Source: Erythrobacter sp. KY5
Lineage (GTDB): Bacteria > Pseudomonadota > Alphaproteobacteria > Sphingomonadales > Sphingomonadaceae
Direction of reading: 5' to 3'
DNA: 64,000 nucleotides
NCBI RefSeq assembly: GCF_003264115.1
Contig: NZ_CP021912.1
Location: 1,719,001 to 1,783,000 of the forward strand
Part shown: positions 34,226 through 43,731 of the stretch, piece by piece
Numbering within the stretch: the stretch's first letter is position 1
Layout: each line of letters starts with the position of its first letter
Translations under genes and position numbers: made by a program
The notes under the pieces: generated by a model
What the model was told of the DNA's origin: nothing
Seen by the model: the letters and a program-made list of their open reading frames with translations, nothing else
Database searches by the model: none

Positions 34226-36568
34226 ATGCAGGCAAATCTATGCCGAACGGCTGTCGCGGCTTTGCTGACCAGCGCCTCTTTTCTGGCCGCTCCGGCAGCC
34301 TTTGCGCAGTCTCAGCCGACTGTTGGCGAACAGGACGAGCAAGCAGAAGAGGAAAGCGGCGTCATCGTCGTGACAGCGCGGCGTACGTCGGAGACCTTGA
34401 TCGAGGCTCCTGTCGCCGTCTCTGCGTTCTCAGCCGAGCAGATTCTCGATGCCGGTATCGAGCGCCCTTCTGATTTCGCTCAGCTCGTACCTAACCTGCT
34501 TCTCGTGGACACGGCGGAAGCCGGGGACACACAGGTCATCATCCGCGGGATCATCAATGCGCGCGACGTGGATCCTTCCTATGCACTGGTTGTGGATGGA
34601 GTTCTCCAGCCCGATACGTTTGCGCTCAACAGAGATCTCGTTGGCATCGAACAGATTGAAGTCGTCAAAGGTCCGGTCAGCTCCCTCTACGGGCGCAACG
34701 CAGTTGGTGGAGCGATCCTCATCACGACAAAGCGTCCGAGCGATACGTTTGAAGGGAATTTCACGGCCGAATATGGCAACGGCGACCATGTCAGGCTTGC
34801 AGGAATAGTCAGCGGCCCGGTTACGGACGGTCTCTACTTCAGCGTGGCCTCTTCATACACAGATCGCGATGGCGTCATCGACAATGAGCTTGGCGGCACC
34901 ATGGACTACTATGAGGAGGCGCGCGTGCGTGGCCGCCTGCTTTGGGAGTTCACGCCTGATGCCTCGCTCGATCTCATCGGTGAATATGCTGACATCGATG
35001 GCAGTTCGATCATCTTCCAGTATCAAAGCCCACTGCAGCCGCAATTTGCCATCGGCATCGACGTCAATGATACCAGCTTGCCTTATGCCCCGAATGTTGA
35101 TTCCATCAATTTCGCTGAACGCCTTGACCTGACCGCCAAACTCGATTGGGATTTCGGGCCTGTGGAGCTGTTTGCAGCGGTTGGCTATAACGAGAATGAG
35201 AACAAGCTCGGCTCCGACTTTCTCATCCGGCTTTCAGGTGCAACGCCAACCGGGGTGATCTTTGAAGGTCTAAATGACGATTTCTCGGTAAACAACCCGT
35301 TCGGCATTCTGGGCTATACACCCTTTCCCGGAACTATCGCTTACCAACAGCGAGATGGTGAGGCCTTGACGGCCGAGGCGCGGCTTTCGGGCGAGTTCTT
35401 CGATGGTTTGAGCTGGACCACAGGCATCTATGCCGCTGATATCGAGCGGACTACGCTTGTCTCCGTCCAGCTTGATCCGGGCGACGGTTCGATCCAGCTT
35501 CAAAATCCAGGCCCGCAGACATTGAACGTCAGCGAGTTCCAGACGACTGAAACCGATGTGTTCTCGGTCTACGCGCAGCTCATCTACGACATCATACCAG
35601 AGCTGGAAATTGCATTCTCGGGTCGCTTCGACCGCGAGGAGCGTGTTGCCACCAATCTGCTCGATCCAGCCTTTGCACCGGTGCCGACGATCAATGTTCC
35701 GGTAGGTTTTGCCAGAGAGGCGGAGTTTGATCGCTTCCAGCCGCGCTTTTCGCTGCGCTGGGCTCCTACAGATAGTTTCTCCTTGTACGGAAGCTACGGA
35801 GAGGCTTTCCGGGCTGGCGGATTTAATCAGGCAGGTACACGCGATACGGTACTTGCAATCGATTTTGCTGGCGTGGATCCAGCTGCGATCAACATCTTCG
35901 ACGACTATCAAGAGGAAGTCGTCAAGGGCTGGGAGGCTGGCTTCAAGTCCCGTTTTGCAGGCGGCACTGTACAGCTCAATGGCGCGGTCTTTCTAACCGA
36001 CACGACGAATTCCCAGTCGTTTGAATTTACACCAATTACCTCGTCTCGGACGCGAGTGAACATCGATGAGACGCAGATCAAGGGCTTCGAGATCGACGCA
36101 CTTTGGCAGGCTACTGATGCTCTGACGTTCACCGCCGCCTATGGCTATGTCAAGGCGACGGTTGAGGAATATACCCCCAATCCGGCAGCCGTTGGCAATC
36201 GCCTGCCTTCCGTTCCGAAATCCACGCTAAACCTAGGGGCGCAGTTGGATGTGCCGTTAAGTGATAGGATGAACCTTGTCGGCCGCGCGGATTACCAACG
36301 CATCGGCGAAACGCCTTGGGATATCAACGGAGCAGCTGGCACAGTCAGAGATCCGGTCAATCTGCTGGGTGCACGGCTCGGTGTCGAGATCAATGATTTC
36401 ACGGTAACCGCGTGGGTGACCAACCTGCTCGACGAAGAGTATTATCAGGAAAACATCATCCTTTATTCAGAGGCGCCAAGTCCGACGACGCCCGTTTCGG
36501 CAATCGCCAATACGATGTCGCCGGGTGAGCCGAGGCGCTTCGGAATTCAGCTCTCCTACGACTTTTAA
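34226..36568 (+). CDS. TonB-dependent outer-membrane receptor
   Basis: A 780-residue receptor from ATG 34226, with GGGGAGAG upstream. The signal peptide ends near PAAFAQSQ. The plug has GVIVVTARRTSETLIEAPVAV and IEVVKGPVSSLYGRNAVGGA, and the barrel ends in LSYDF with a terminal Phe. It heads an operon with the alpha/beta hydrolase nine bases after its stop and the monooxygenase. Likely role: uptake of a hydrophobic substrate, perhaps a cyclic ketone, terpenoid or steroid-like compound. The substrate is not readable from sequence. Confidence 0.9.
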   Translation: MQANLCRTAVAALLTSASFLAAPAAFAQSQPTVGEQDEQAEEESGVIVVTARRTSETLIEAPVAVSAFSAEQILDAGIERPSDFAQLVPNLLLVDTAEAGDTQVIIRGIINARDVDPSYALVVDGVLQPDTFALNRDLVGIEQIEVVKGPVSSLYGRNAVGGAILITTKRPSDTFEGNFTAEYGNGDHVRLAGIVSGPVTDGLYFSVASSYTDRDGVIDNELGGTMDYYEEARVRGRLLWEFTPDASLDLIGEYADIDGSSIIFQYQSPLQPQFAIGIDVNDTSLPYAPNVDSINFAERLDLTAKLDWDFGPVELFAAVGYNENENKLGSDFLIRLSGATPTGVIFEGLNDDFSVNNPFGILGYTPFPGTIAYQQRDGEALTAEARLSGEFFDGLSWTTGIYAADIERTTLVSVQLDPGDGSIQLQNPGPQTLNVSEFQTTETDVFSVYAQLIYDIIPELEIAFSGRFDREERVATNLLDPAFAPVPTINVPVGFAREAEFDRFQPRFSLRWAPTDSFSLYGSYGEAFRAGGFNQAGTRDTVLAIDFAGVDPAAINIFDDYQEEVVKGWEAGFKSRFAGGTVQLNGAVFLTDTTNSQSFEFTPITSSRTRVNIDETQIKGFEIDALWQATDALTFTAAYGYVKATVEEYTPNPAAVGNRLPSVPKSTLNLGAQLDVPLSDRMNLVGRADYQRIGETPWDINGAAGTVRDPVNLLGARLGVEINDFTVTAWVTNLLDEEYYQENIILYSEAPSPTTPVSAIANTMSPGEPRRFGIQLSYDF

Positions 36569-36577
36569 GGACGCGGT

Positions 36578-37387
36578 ATGGCATATCTCGATCGTGAAGG
36601 TGGCCGGCTTTTCTACCAGGACAGGGCGGGAGAAAAGCGGCCAATCATCCTCATTCATGGATGGTCGGCTGCTCTCACGGTCTGGGATACGGTGAGCGAC
36701 GCCCTGGTCCGCGCCGGTCACCGGGTGATCGCCTTCGATCAGCGCGGATGCGGCGACAGCGACAAGGATTTCGGGTCTGCGACCTTGGAGGACAGTATTG
36801 AGGACGCTCTCGCGCTGGCCGAACATCTCGGGCTGCGTGGCACAGTCTTCAATGGCTGGTCGCTGGGCGGCGCGGTTGCTCTCGGTGCTGCGTCCAGATC
36901 GCCAGATGCTGCCGGCCTGGTTCTCACCTGCGGCGCTGCGCCCCGCTACACACAGGTGGATGATTTTCCGTATGGTGGCACAGTCGCAGATGTCGAAGGG
37001 GTGGTGGCTGCACTTCAACAGGACAGGCCGGGCACGTTCCGCGGTGTAGCGGCCGCTGTTTGCGCAAAGCCGATGGCTGACGGTGTCGTCGACTGGATTT
37101 GGCAGACGTTCCTGCGAAGTGGTCCGATCGCCAACCAGGCTATTCTCGATCTAGCCCATTCGGACCAGCGAGAAGCGCTGAGCAGTCTTTCGATACCGCT
37201 GTTGAGCATCACCGGCGAGCATGACAATTTCGTCGCCCCAGACATCGGCAAATTTGCCGCAGAGACAGCCCCTCATGGCAAGCAAGTGCATTTCGCCGAT
37301 TGCGGCCATGCCCCATTCCTCGAAGATTTTCCGGGCTACTTGGATGCTGTTTTGGATTTTCTTGCAACGATCGGTGATCGAGAATGA
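36578..37387 (+). CDS. Alpha/beta hydrolase, likely lactone or ester hydrolase
   Basis: A 269-residue alpha/beta hydrolase with the oxyanion segment ILIHGWSAALTVWD, nucleophile elbow NGWSLGG (Ser95), acid in TGEHDNFVAP and His in DCGHAPFLED. It is coupled to the following monooxygenase by an ATGA overlap. A hydrolase paired with a Baeyer-Villiger enzyme commonly opens the lactone or ester it makes, which is the suggested role here. Confidence 0.87.
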   Translation: MAYLDREGGRLFYQDRAGEKRPIILIHGWSAALTVWDTVSDALVRAGHRVIAFDQRGCGDSDKDFGSATLEDSIEDALALAEHLGLRGTVFNGWSLGGAVALGAASRSPDAAGLVLTCGAAPRYTQVDDFPYGGTVADVEGVVAALQQDRPGTFRGVAAAVCAKPMADGVVDWIWQTFLRSGPIANQAILDLAHSDQREALSSLSIPLLSITGEHDNFVAPDIGKFAAETAPHGKQVHFADCGHAPFLEDFPGYLDAVLDFLATIGDRE

Positions 37388-39012
37388 GTCAAGCAGAACG
37401 TAAATCTGAAACGAGCGAACATCTCGATGCAGAGGTTGTCATTATCGGTGCCGGATTTGCTGGCATCCGTGCGCTGTTGGAAATGCGCAAGCGCGGCAGG
37501 ACGGCGAAGGTTTTCGACGCGGCGAGCGACGTTGGTGGAACTTGGTACTGGAACAAATATCCGGGTGCGCGCACCGATTCCGAAGCGTGGGCCTATTGCT
37601 ACGCGATGTCGGACGAATTGCAGGACGATTGGGTCTGGCCCGACCGAATGCCCAGCCAAAAACACGTGCAGGCCTATCTCAGCCATGTCGCGGACCGGTT
37701 CGACCTTCGCAAGGACATCCAGTTCAACACGCAAATCACGGGCGCCTCCTACGATGAGGATAACAGGAGCTGGGAGATTGCGACTAAAGATGGCGAGAGG
37801 TTTCGCAGCCGCTATCTAATCAGCGCCATGGGCTGGCTTTCGGTTGCAAACCGTCCCGATTTTCCCGGCGAAGACACGTTTTCGGGCGAAATCTATCGCT
37901 CGTCATCATGGCCGGATCACGACGTCGACTTTTCGAACAAGCGTGTCGGAATAATCGGCAGCGGGTCGACAGCCGTGCAGATGCTACCCATCGTCGCGAG
38001 GCTGGCCGATCATGTGAAGCTGTTCCAGCGCACACCGAATTACGTCCTGCCCAGCCGCAACCGCCCCCTGGACGAGCATGACCGCGCGAGCCTCGCCAAG
38101 GAACGCGAAGAAAATTGGAGCCTTGTGCGACAGCAGGTCTTCGCGTTCCCGATGGTGACCTCGGAACGCGTGTTCGATTCTGTCGATGATGCCGAGCGCG
38201 AAAAAATATTTGAAGCAGGCTGGGAAGCGGGCGGCTTCCGCTTCCTGTTCGAGACGTTCGGCGATATTCTGGTGGACGAGCGATCGAACGCGGCCGCTGC
38301 GGATTTCATTCGCCGCAGGATCCGCGCCATCGTGAAGGATCCGAAGACGGCAGAGCTGCTCTGCCCCGATTACCCCTTCGCCCTCAAGCGCCCGCCTTTG
38401 GGCTCGCATTATTTCGAAGCCTTCAACCGCGACAATGTCGAACTTGTCGATGTGAGTACGCAAGCGATCAAGAAGATTACCGAGTCCGGCCTGGTCGCTG
38501 GTGGCGGGCATCACGATCTCGACATGATCATCTTTGCCACCGGTTTCGATGCAGTCACCGGGCCAATGATGGCGGTGGACGTTAAGGGGCGCGGGGGCGT
38601 CAGCATTCGGGATAAATGGGCGGCAGGCCCGCAGACTTATCTCGGCCTGATGACAGACCAGTTTCCCAACATGTTCATCATGACCGGCCCGCAGGTTCCT
38701 TTCGCGAACCTACCGCCGATCGCAGAAACGAGTGCCGTTTGGATCGCGGATCTGATGGACTCTGTCAGCGATAAGGGCGGCGTGGCTGCAGAACCGCGTG
38801 CCGAGGCCGTGCAGGGGTGGGTCGACACCGTGAATGCGACGCTGGATGCCACCCTGCTCGGCGGCGGTGCCGAACTGCGCAGCTGGTTCATGGGCGCAAA
38901 CATTCCCGGCAAGGTGCAGACGCCGCTCTTCTATTTCGGCGGCGCAGGCGCCTTCTTCGATCAGATGGAACAGGTCAGCCGGGACGGGTTCGTCGACATC
39001 AAGATATCGTAG
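37384..39012 (+). CDS. Flavin monooxygenase of the Baeyer-Villiger type
   Basis: A 542-residue flavoprotein with FAD motif VIIGAGFAGIRALLEMRKRG, GGTWYWNKYPGARTDSEAW typical of cyclohexanone-monooxygenase-like enzymes, NADPH motif VGIIGSGSTAVQMLPIVA, and the C-terminal ATGFDAVTGPM. The Baeyer-Villiger fingerprint F-x-G-x3-H-x3-W is present as FSGEIYRSSSWP, with Arg in place of the His. It would insert oxygen next to a ketone carbonyl using NADPH and O2. The substituted His may alter activity, so an N- or S-oxidising or otherwise altered enzyme is possible. It is last in the receptor-hydrolase operon. Confidence 0.88.
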   Translation: MSQAERKSETSEHLDAEVVIIGAGFAGIRALLEMRKRGRTAKVFDAASDVGGTWYWNKYPGARTDSEAWAYCYAMSDELQDDWVWPDRMPSQKHVQAYLSHVADRFDLRKDIQFNTQITGASYDEDNRSWEIATKDGERFRSRYLISAMGWLSVANRPDFPGEDTFSGEIYRSSSWPDHDVDFSNKRVGIIGSGSTAVQMLPIVARLADHVKLFQRTPNYVLPSRNRPLDEHDRASLAKEREENWSLVRQQVFAFPMVTSERVFDSVDDAEREKIFEAGWEAGGFRFLFETFGDILVDERSNAAAADFIRRRIRAIVKDPKTAELLCPDYPFALKRPPLGSHYFEAFNRDNVELVDVSTQAIKKITESGLVAGGGHHDLDMIIFATGFDAVTGPMMAVDVKGRGGVSIRDKWAAGPQTYLGLMTDQFPNMFIMTGPQVPFANLPPIAETSAVWIADLMDSVSDKGGVAAEPRAEAVQGWVDTVNATLDATLLGGGAELRSWFMGANIPGKVQTPLFYFGGAGAFFDQMEQVSRDGFVDIKIS

Positions 39013-39068
39013 CGTAGCTTACTCGACTTGCGAGCTTCGCGACCCCATTCCAGAAACAGCATAGCCTC

Positions 39069-39101
39069 CGAGGCGAGTATGCGATCCGGTCAATCGCCTC
39101 G
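39069..39101. terminator. Hairpin between convergent genes
   Basis: CGAGGCGA and TCGCCTCG form a perfect 8-base stem with a 17-base loop, in the 188-base gap between the converging monooxygenase and transporter genes. No T-run follows. Confidence 0.3.
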
Positions 39102-39200
39102 CCGCACTTGAAGTCCGTTTTTGACAGGTCTTCGGAGGCCAGCGGACCGACCGCATTCGGCCTAATTCGTGGCATTGTTTTCGATCAGGATAGTCCGCGA

Positions 39201-40583
39201 CTACGAAGGCCGGCGGCCGCGCTCCAACCATTTGACAAGAGCGTCATGCTTTCGTCGCGTGAGCGGCGACTGGCGGATCACTATCGCTGTAAGCACCGCC
39301 GCTATCAATGGAATGCCAAACGATAGCCATGCGAGCCCTTCAAGCGTCTCTGCGGTCTGCCGCTCGTTGGCGATGTATCCAACCAAGGACAGGGCGAGGC
39401 CTAATGCCCCGACGCCAAGTCCACTAGCAGCTTTCAGGGCGAATTGATTCAGTCCGAAGACAATTGCTTCGTCGCGGAAGCCGCTGCGCCACTCCCCAAA
39501 TTCGACCGTGTCTGGCAGCATCGCCCAGAACATCGTTACAAAAGCGCCGTTGAAGCAGGCAGCAAGACAGACAAGCCAATAGAGCTGCGACATCTCCCGG
39601 GGAGCGAGTATCAGCATCGCAGCCTGCGCAATGACGCTGCCCAAAGCGCCGCAAAACCACACGTCACGCTTCGAGTACCGGGTGCCAGCCCAAGCCCAAA
39701 GGGGGATCGAGGCGCCTGTGACCAGCAAGGATACGGTCAGCAAAGTAGAAACCTGTTCGGGCTCTTCGACGACATAGGTCACGTAATAGACCAAAGCCTT
39801 GCTGCCGACCGATGATCCAAGAGCCCCGAGGAAGACTGCTGCGAACAGGATCCAGAAGGCGCTGTTTGCCCGCAGGAAACCAATCGACTGGCGGAGAGAT
39901 CCCGCAGGCACGGCGGGCGCATGCGTGTCGCGTTTGCTCACTTTCTCCTTTGTCGCCAGGAAAACGACCATCATTATGCCAGTGGCGATGAGAGCGAAGA
40001 ACACTGCGACCTGTATGAACCCGGATTTCAGATCCCCCCCACCAAGATCGCGGGCCAGAGAGAGTGTCAGAAATGCTGTGAGGATGCCGCCTCCCACCGC
40101 AAACACCATGCGGGTTCCGGCAATCCTGGAACGTTCGGCTCCGTCACGAGACATCGCCGCCGATAGCGCGGTGTAAGGGATCGAAACGACCGTGTAGCAA
40201 GTCCGGAAGAGAATGTGCGAAACGAGGCTGGCGATGACCACGGCGCCGGGGAACATCAGTGGTGCGGCGAACATCGAGATGTAGCTGAGGGCCATCACCG
40301 GACCTCCGAAGAGAATGTAAGGGCGGTAGGGTCCCCAACGGGTTCGCGTTCGCGATGCAATCGCACCCATGATCGGATCGGTTATCGCGTCCCAGATGAC
40401 CGGTAGCATGAAGATCAGCCCGGCGGTCGCCGGGGGAATTTCGAGCACGTCTGTGTAATAGTAGAGGAGGTAGAGATTGAGGCCGGTGTAAAAGAGGTTG
40501 AAGCCAAAATCGCCCAGCCCGTATCCGAAGATGCGCCCAAATGGGAGCCGTTCCAGCGGTGTGTGTTGCTTAGGGTGGCTCAA
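39201..40583 (-). CDS. Sugar:cation symporter, GPH (MelB/XynB-like) family
   Basis: A 460-residue membrane protein with about 12 hydrophobic helices and the family signature VIWDAITDPIMGAIASRTRTRWGPYRPYI split around residues 60-90 (D-x-x-x-D-P and R-W-G-x-x-R-P). GPH carriers import glycosides and oligosaccharides, often xylosides, with Na+ or H+. It overlaps the isomerase gene upstream by four bases and ends the eight-gene operon. It would bring in the sugar that the cytoplasmic GH3 enzyme cuts. Confidence 0.9.
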   Translation of the reverse strand: MSHPKQHTPLERLPFGRIFGYGLGDFGFNLFYTGLNLYLLYYYTDVLEIPPATAGLIFMLPVIWDAITDPIMGAIASRTRTRWGPYRPYILFGGPVMALSYISMFAAPLMFPGAVVIASLVSHILFRTCYTVVSIPYTALSAAMSRDGAERSRIAGTRMVFAVGGGILTAFLTLSLARDLGGGDLKSGFIQVAVFFALIATGIMMVVFLATKEKVSKRDTHAPAVPAGSLRQSIGFLRANSAFWILFAAVFLGALGSSVGSKALVYYVTYVVEEPEQVSTLLTVSLLVTGASIPLWAWAGTRYSKRDVWFCGALGSVIAQAAMLILAPREMSQLYWLVCLAACFNGAFVTMFWAMLPDTVEFGEWRSGFRDEAIVFGLNQFALKAASGLGVGALGLALSLVGYIANERQTAETLEGLAWLSFGIPLIAAVLTAIVIRQSPLTRRKHDALVKWLERGRRPS

Positions 40584-41482
40584 GTGGACCGGCTCGCAAG
40601 ACCCGCCTCAGCCGCACAGCTGTCCGCGATCTCGAACAAGTAGCTGGCCTGCTCCCAGCGATCGGATTCCTCTTCCGCTGTATCAGACGTCCCGAGGCGC
40701 CGGGCGTAATAGAACCTGTGCACGGCCTCACCGAGCGGCAATTCGTAGGGTAGCAGCTCGGGTGCGAAGGGCAGCACTTCTCCTTCCAAGCCATTCGCGG
40801 CAAAACCTTTCATCGCCCGTTTCCACATGTTGCGAAAGTGGTCGACGAAGTCGCGCTCATCGTCGGGGCCACGAAGCGCGACCTGCGCACAACACGGCGT
40901 TCCGATCCGACCGTGCATGTAGCGGACACGTTCGAAGATTGGCTCCATCGCATCGAATTTGGCAGAGATATCGCCATAGGTCATTTCGCTACCAGTGTAG
41001 TAGTGCGACAGGTCAGCATTGAAGCGGACGTCGGGATGCCGCTCGATGATCCGCAGGGTCCTGTAGATGTCCTGCGTTACGGTCGCGCGGTGTGTTTCGA
41101 CGAAAATCGGGTAAGCGTATTTAGCGCTCGCCGAGATGGTCGCGTCGATCAGTGCGTCAGCTTCGCTGTCGCTTTCGAACCCGGTCCCGACATGCACCGT
41201 CGTGAGGGCATATCCGGCGGATTTGTGCTCGCGCGCCAGTTTAGTGGCATCTTCGGGCGTGTCGATGCGACCCATGCCCACAATCGGTAGAGGCAGTTCT
41301 GGGAGCATCGCGGGCACGGGATGTTGAAACGCCTCGACCCCCATCGCGATCAGGCCGGCAAATTGGCCTGCCTCGTCCTGTGGCGCGATCGTACCTTCAT
41401 GAAGGTTCCACAAGGTCGCGGCATTCATGTGCCGGACAAGGCTTCCGGTGGTTCCACCATCCGGTCGATAGATCGCGGTCAT
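40580..41482 (-). CDS. Sugar phosphate isomerase/epimerase-like TIM-barrel protein
   Basis: A 300-residue protein of the xylose-isomerase-like TIM-barrel superfamily. ETHRATVTQDIYRTLRIIERHP, FNADLSHYYTG and the metal-binding His/Glu/Asp residues around YPIFVETHR and RVRYMHGRIGTP are consistent with this fold. Its stop overlaps the transporter start, and its start overlaps the PhyH stop, each by four bases. The substrate is unknown: it could isomerise a modified pentose or the product of the PhyH oxygenase. Not a canonical member of xylose operons. Confidence 0.78.
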   Translation of the reverse strand: MTAIYRPDGGTTGSLVRHMNAATLWNLHEGTIAPQDEAGQFAGLIAMGVEAFQHPVPAMLPELPLPIVGMGRIDTPEDATKLAREHKSAGYALTTVHVGTGFESDSEADALIDATISASAKYAYPIFVETHRATVTQDIYRTLRIIERHPDVRFNADLSHYYTGSEMTYGDISAKFDAMEPIFERVRYMHGRIGTPCCAQVALRGPDDERDFVDHFRNMWKRAMKGFAANGLEGEVLPFAPELLPYELPLGEAVHRFYYARRLGTSDTAEEESDRWEQASYLFEIADSCAAEAGLASRST

Positions 41483-42396
41483 GCGCTCTCGCCCTGCATC
41501 TCAGCCATCAACTTGCCGAATATCTGAGCCGCCTGATTAGGGTCTTCCGGGCGCAGGAAGGGCCGCAGAAGCTCTTCTTTGCCTTTCCAAGCATAATGAT
41601 CCTTACCGCAGACCATTTCAAAATCGCGGAAATCATCGCGCGGTTGCGGAGGGATTCCCATCGACCAGGGTAGCATGGATCGCGCACTCATCACGTGATT
41701 GACGATTGCGCGCCGGTACCCCTCCTTGCGGGTGTTGTTGAGAGAGCGATGAAGCACGTATCCGTGGAATATCACCACGTCTCCGGCATCGGCTTCGACC
41801 GGAATACCTCCTTCGCGCTCGTAGGGGAAGTCATAGGCTTCCGCCGAGCTGTCGAACCTTTCGTCGCCATGCGCCTTGGCCGGATAGATCACGCCGTCTT
41901 TGTGGCTGCCCGGATGCATCCAAAGACCGCCATTGTCGATCCGTGCATCGTCCAATGCGATCCAGATTCCAGCAAGCGAACGGTCACGCGTGGGAATGTA
42001 AAACTCGTCCTGATGCCACGCCTGGCCGGGCTTGCCCGCATTCTTCACGAACAGCATCGATTGCATGCACTTCACATCGGGGCCGATGATCGCCTTGAGA
42101 ACATCGACGATCGTGGGCTTTGTCAGCGTCGATTTCATGAGGTCGGAAACCTTGTGCGGGAAATGGATCGCCAGCACGCGGCGCATCGCCTCTTCGGCAT
42201 CCTCGGCACCATCGGCAACCATGTCGGACCCCATGATGTCCCCGCGTTTGCCGTTGCAGATTTCAACCGTCTCCTCGCGCAAGCGTTCCACCTCGCTCTT
42301 CGAGAAGACGTTTCGGACTACTATGTAACCGTCGCGGTCATAAGCTTCCGCGATTTCGTCTTGCGACAGGCTATCGGCATCAAAAACGGCAGTCAT
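41479..42396 (-). CDS. Phytanoyl-CoA dioxygenase (PhyH)-family 2-oxoglutarate/Fe(II) oxygenase
   Basis: A 305-residue PhyH-type oxygenase. The iron ligands appear as H-x-D in GQAWHQDEFYIPTRD and a distal His in GYVLHRSLNNT, with a 2-oxoglutarate-binding Arg after it (EGYRRAIVNH). It is cytoplasmic. Such enzymes hydroxylate or demethylate small molecules using O2 and 2-oxoglutarate. Its tight place between xylA and the TIM-barrel isomerase suggests action on a sugar derivative or on the aglycone of a glycoside, but no direct evidence exists. Confidence 0.85.
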   Translation of the reverse strand: MTAVFDADSLSQDEIAEAYDRDGYIVVRNVFSKSEVERLREETVEICNGKRGDIMGSDMVADGAEDAEEAMRRVLAIHFPHKVSDLMKSTLTKPTIVDVLKAIIGPDVKCMQSMLFVKNAGKPGQAWHQDEFYIPTRDRSLAGIWIALDDARIDNGGLWMHPGSHKDGVIYPAKAHGDERFDSSAEAYDFPYEREGGIPVEADAGDVVIFHGYVLHRSLNNTRKEGYRRAIVNHVMSARSMLPWSMGIPPQPRDDFRDFEMVCGKDHYAWKGKEELLRPFLRPEDPNQAAQIFGKLMAEMQGESA

Positions 42397-42417
42397 GTGA
42401 GTGACCTTTCCTGAAAA

Positions 42418-43731
42418 TCAGCAGCTTTGGTTGACAATATTCTCGAGGTATTCCTGTCGCCCGGACTTCGGTTTGGGCCGGAGGTCGCGCTCGCTTGCGA
42501 GATCGGAAATCTGCGCAAGCGTCATCTCGCCCGAAAGCATGGCCTGCGCACTCTCGTCGCTCCATCCGGCGTAGCGCTCGGTAACGAATGCATCGAGCGT
42601 CCCGGCCTCGATCAAGGCCGCAGCATTGAGCAGTGCGCGAGCAAGCACATCGACGCCGCCGACATGGCCGTGAAACAGATCCTCGGCATCGATTGACTGG
42701 CGGCGCACCTTCGCATCGAAGTTGAAGCCCCCGGTCTCGAACCCGCCGTGCTTGAGCAGCTGGTACATCGCCAAAGTGGTTCCCGGCACGTCATTGGGAA
42801 ACTGGTCGGTGTCCCAGCCATTTTGCGGATCGCCGCGATTGATGTCGACGGAGCCGAGGATTCCCAGCGCGCCGGCCATCGCGACTTCATGCTCGAAACT
42901 GTGGCCAGCGAGCGTTGCGTGGTTCGCCTCGATATTGACCTTCACTTCATTCTCGAGACCGTAGCGGTTCAGAAATCCATAAACCGTCGCGGCATCGCGA
43001 TCGTACTGATGCTTGGTCGGCTCGTGCGGTTTGGGTTCAATCAGGATCGTGCCCTTGAAGCCGATCGCATGCTTGTGTTCGACCACAAGGCTGAGAAACC
43101 GTCCCAATTGATCCATCTCGTGAGACAGGTTCGTGTTGAGCAGCGTGTCATAGCCCTCGCGCCCGCCCCACAGCACATAGTTTGCGCCGCCCAGCGCATG
43201 TGTCGCCTCGATCGCGCTTCGAACCTGGTGAGCGGCCCAAGCGAACACCTCAGGATCGGGATTTGTCGCTCCGCCAGCAGCGTAGCGCCTGTGTCCGAAC
43301 AGATTGGCGGTGCCCCACAGAAGCTTGACACCGGTATCGCCCATCTTGTTGCCGATGGCATCGGTCATCCGCTCAAGGTTGCTAGAATACTCGGCGACGC
43401 TTTCGTAGTAGGCAATCACATCGACATCGTGAAAGCAGAAATAAGGCGCTCCTAGCTTCGTGAAGAAGTCGAACGCCGCGTCGAGCTTGGTCTGTGCTAA
43501 CTCGTGGGTGACTGGCGCACCAGGGTGCCAGGGGCGATTAAAAGTGCCTTCCCCGAACACATCCGAGCCAGGCCAGCAGAAGCTGTGCCAATAACATACC
43601 GCCCACCGCAGGTGATCTTCCATCCTCTTGCCCAGAACGACGCGGTCCTTGTCGTAATACCGATAGGCAAGGGCGTTCGCCGTCTCCGTTCCCTCGAATG
43701 CAATGGCGGGTATTTGGTCGAAACAGGTCAT
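42418..43731 (-). CDS. xylA: Xylose isomerase
   Basis: A 437-residue enzyme of the long (class II) xylose isomerases: FCFHDVDV with the catalytic His, [26 protein letters not shown], and [18 protein letters not shown] with metal ligands. It converts D-xylose to D-xylulose. Its start overlaps the xylulokinase stop by four bases, so XylB and XylA are coupled on the minus strand. Confidence 0.95.
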   Translation of the reverse strand: MTCFDQIPAIAFEGTETANALAYRYYDKDRVVLGKRMEDHLRWAVCYWHSFCWPGSDVFGEGTFNRPWHPGAPVTHELAQTKLDAAFDFFTKLGAPYFCFHDVDVIAYYESVAEYSSNLERMTDAIGNKMGDTGVKLLWGTANLFGHRRYAAGGATNPDPEVFAWAAHQVRSAIEATHALGGANYVLWGGREGYDTLLNTNLSHEMDQLGRFLSLVVEHKHAIGFKGTILIEPKPHEPTKHQYDRDAATVYGFLNRYGLENEVKVNIEANHATLAGHSFEHEVAMAGALGILGSVDINRGDPQNGWDTDQFPNDVPGTTLAMYQLLKHGGFETGGFNFDAKVRRQSIDAEDLFHGHVGGVDVLARALLNAAALIEAGTLDAFVTERYAGWSDESAQAMLSGEMTLAQISDLASERDLRPKPKSGRQEYLENIVNQSC

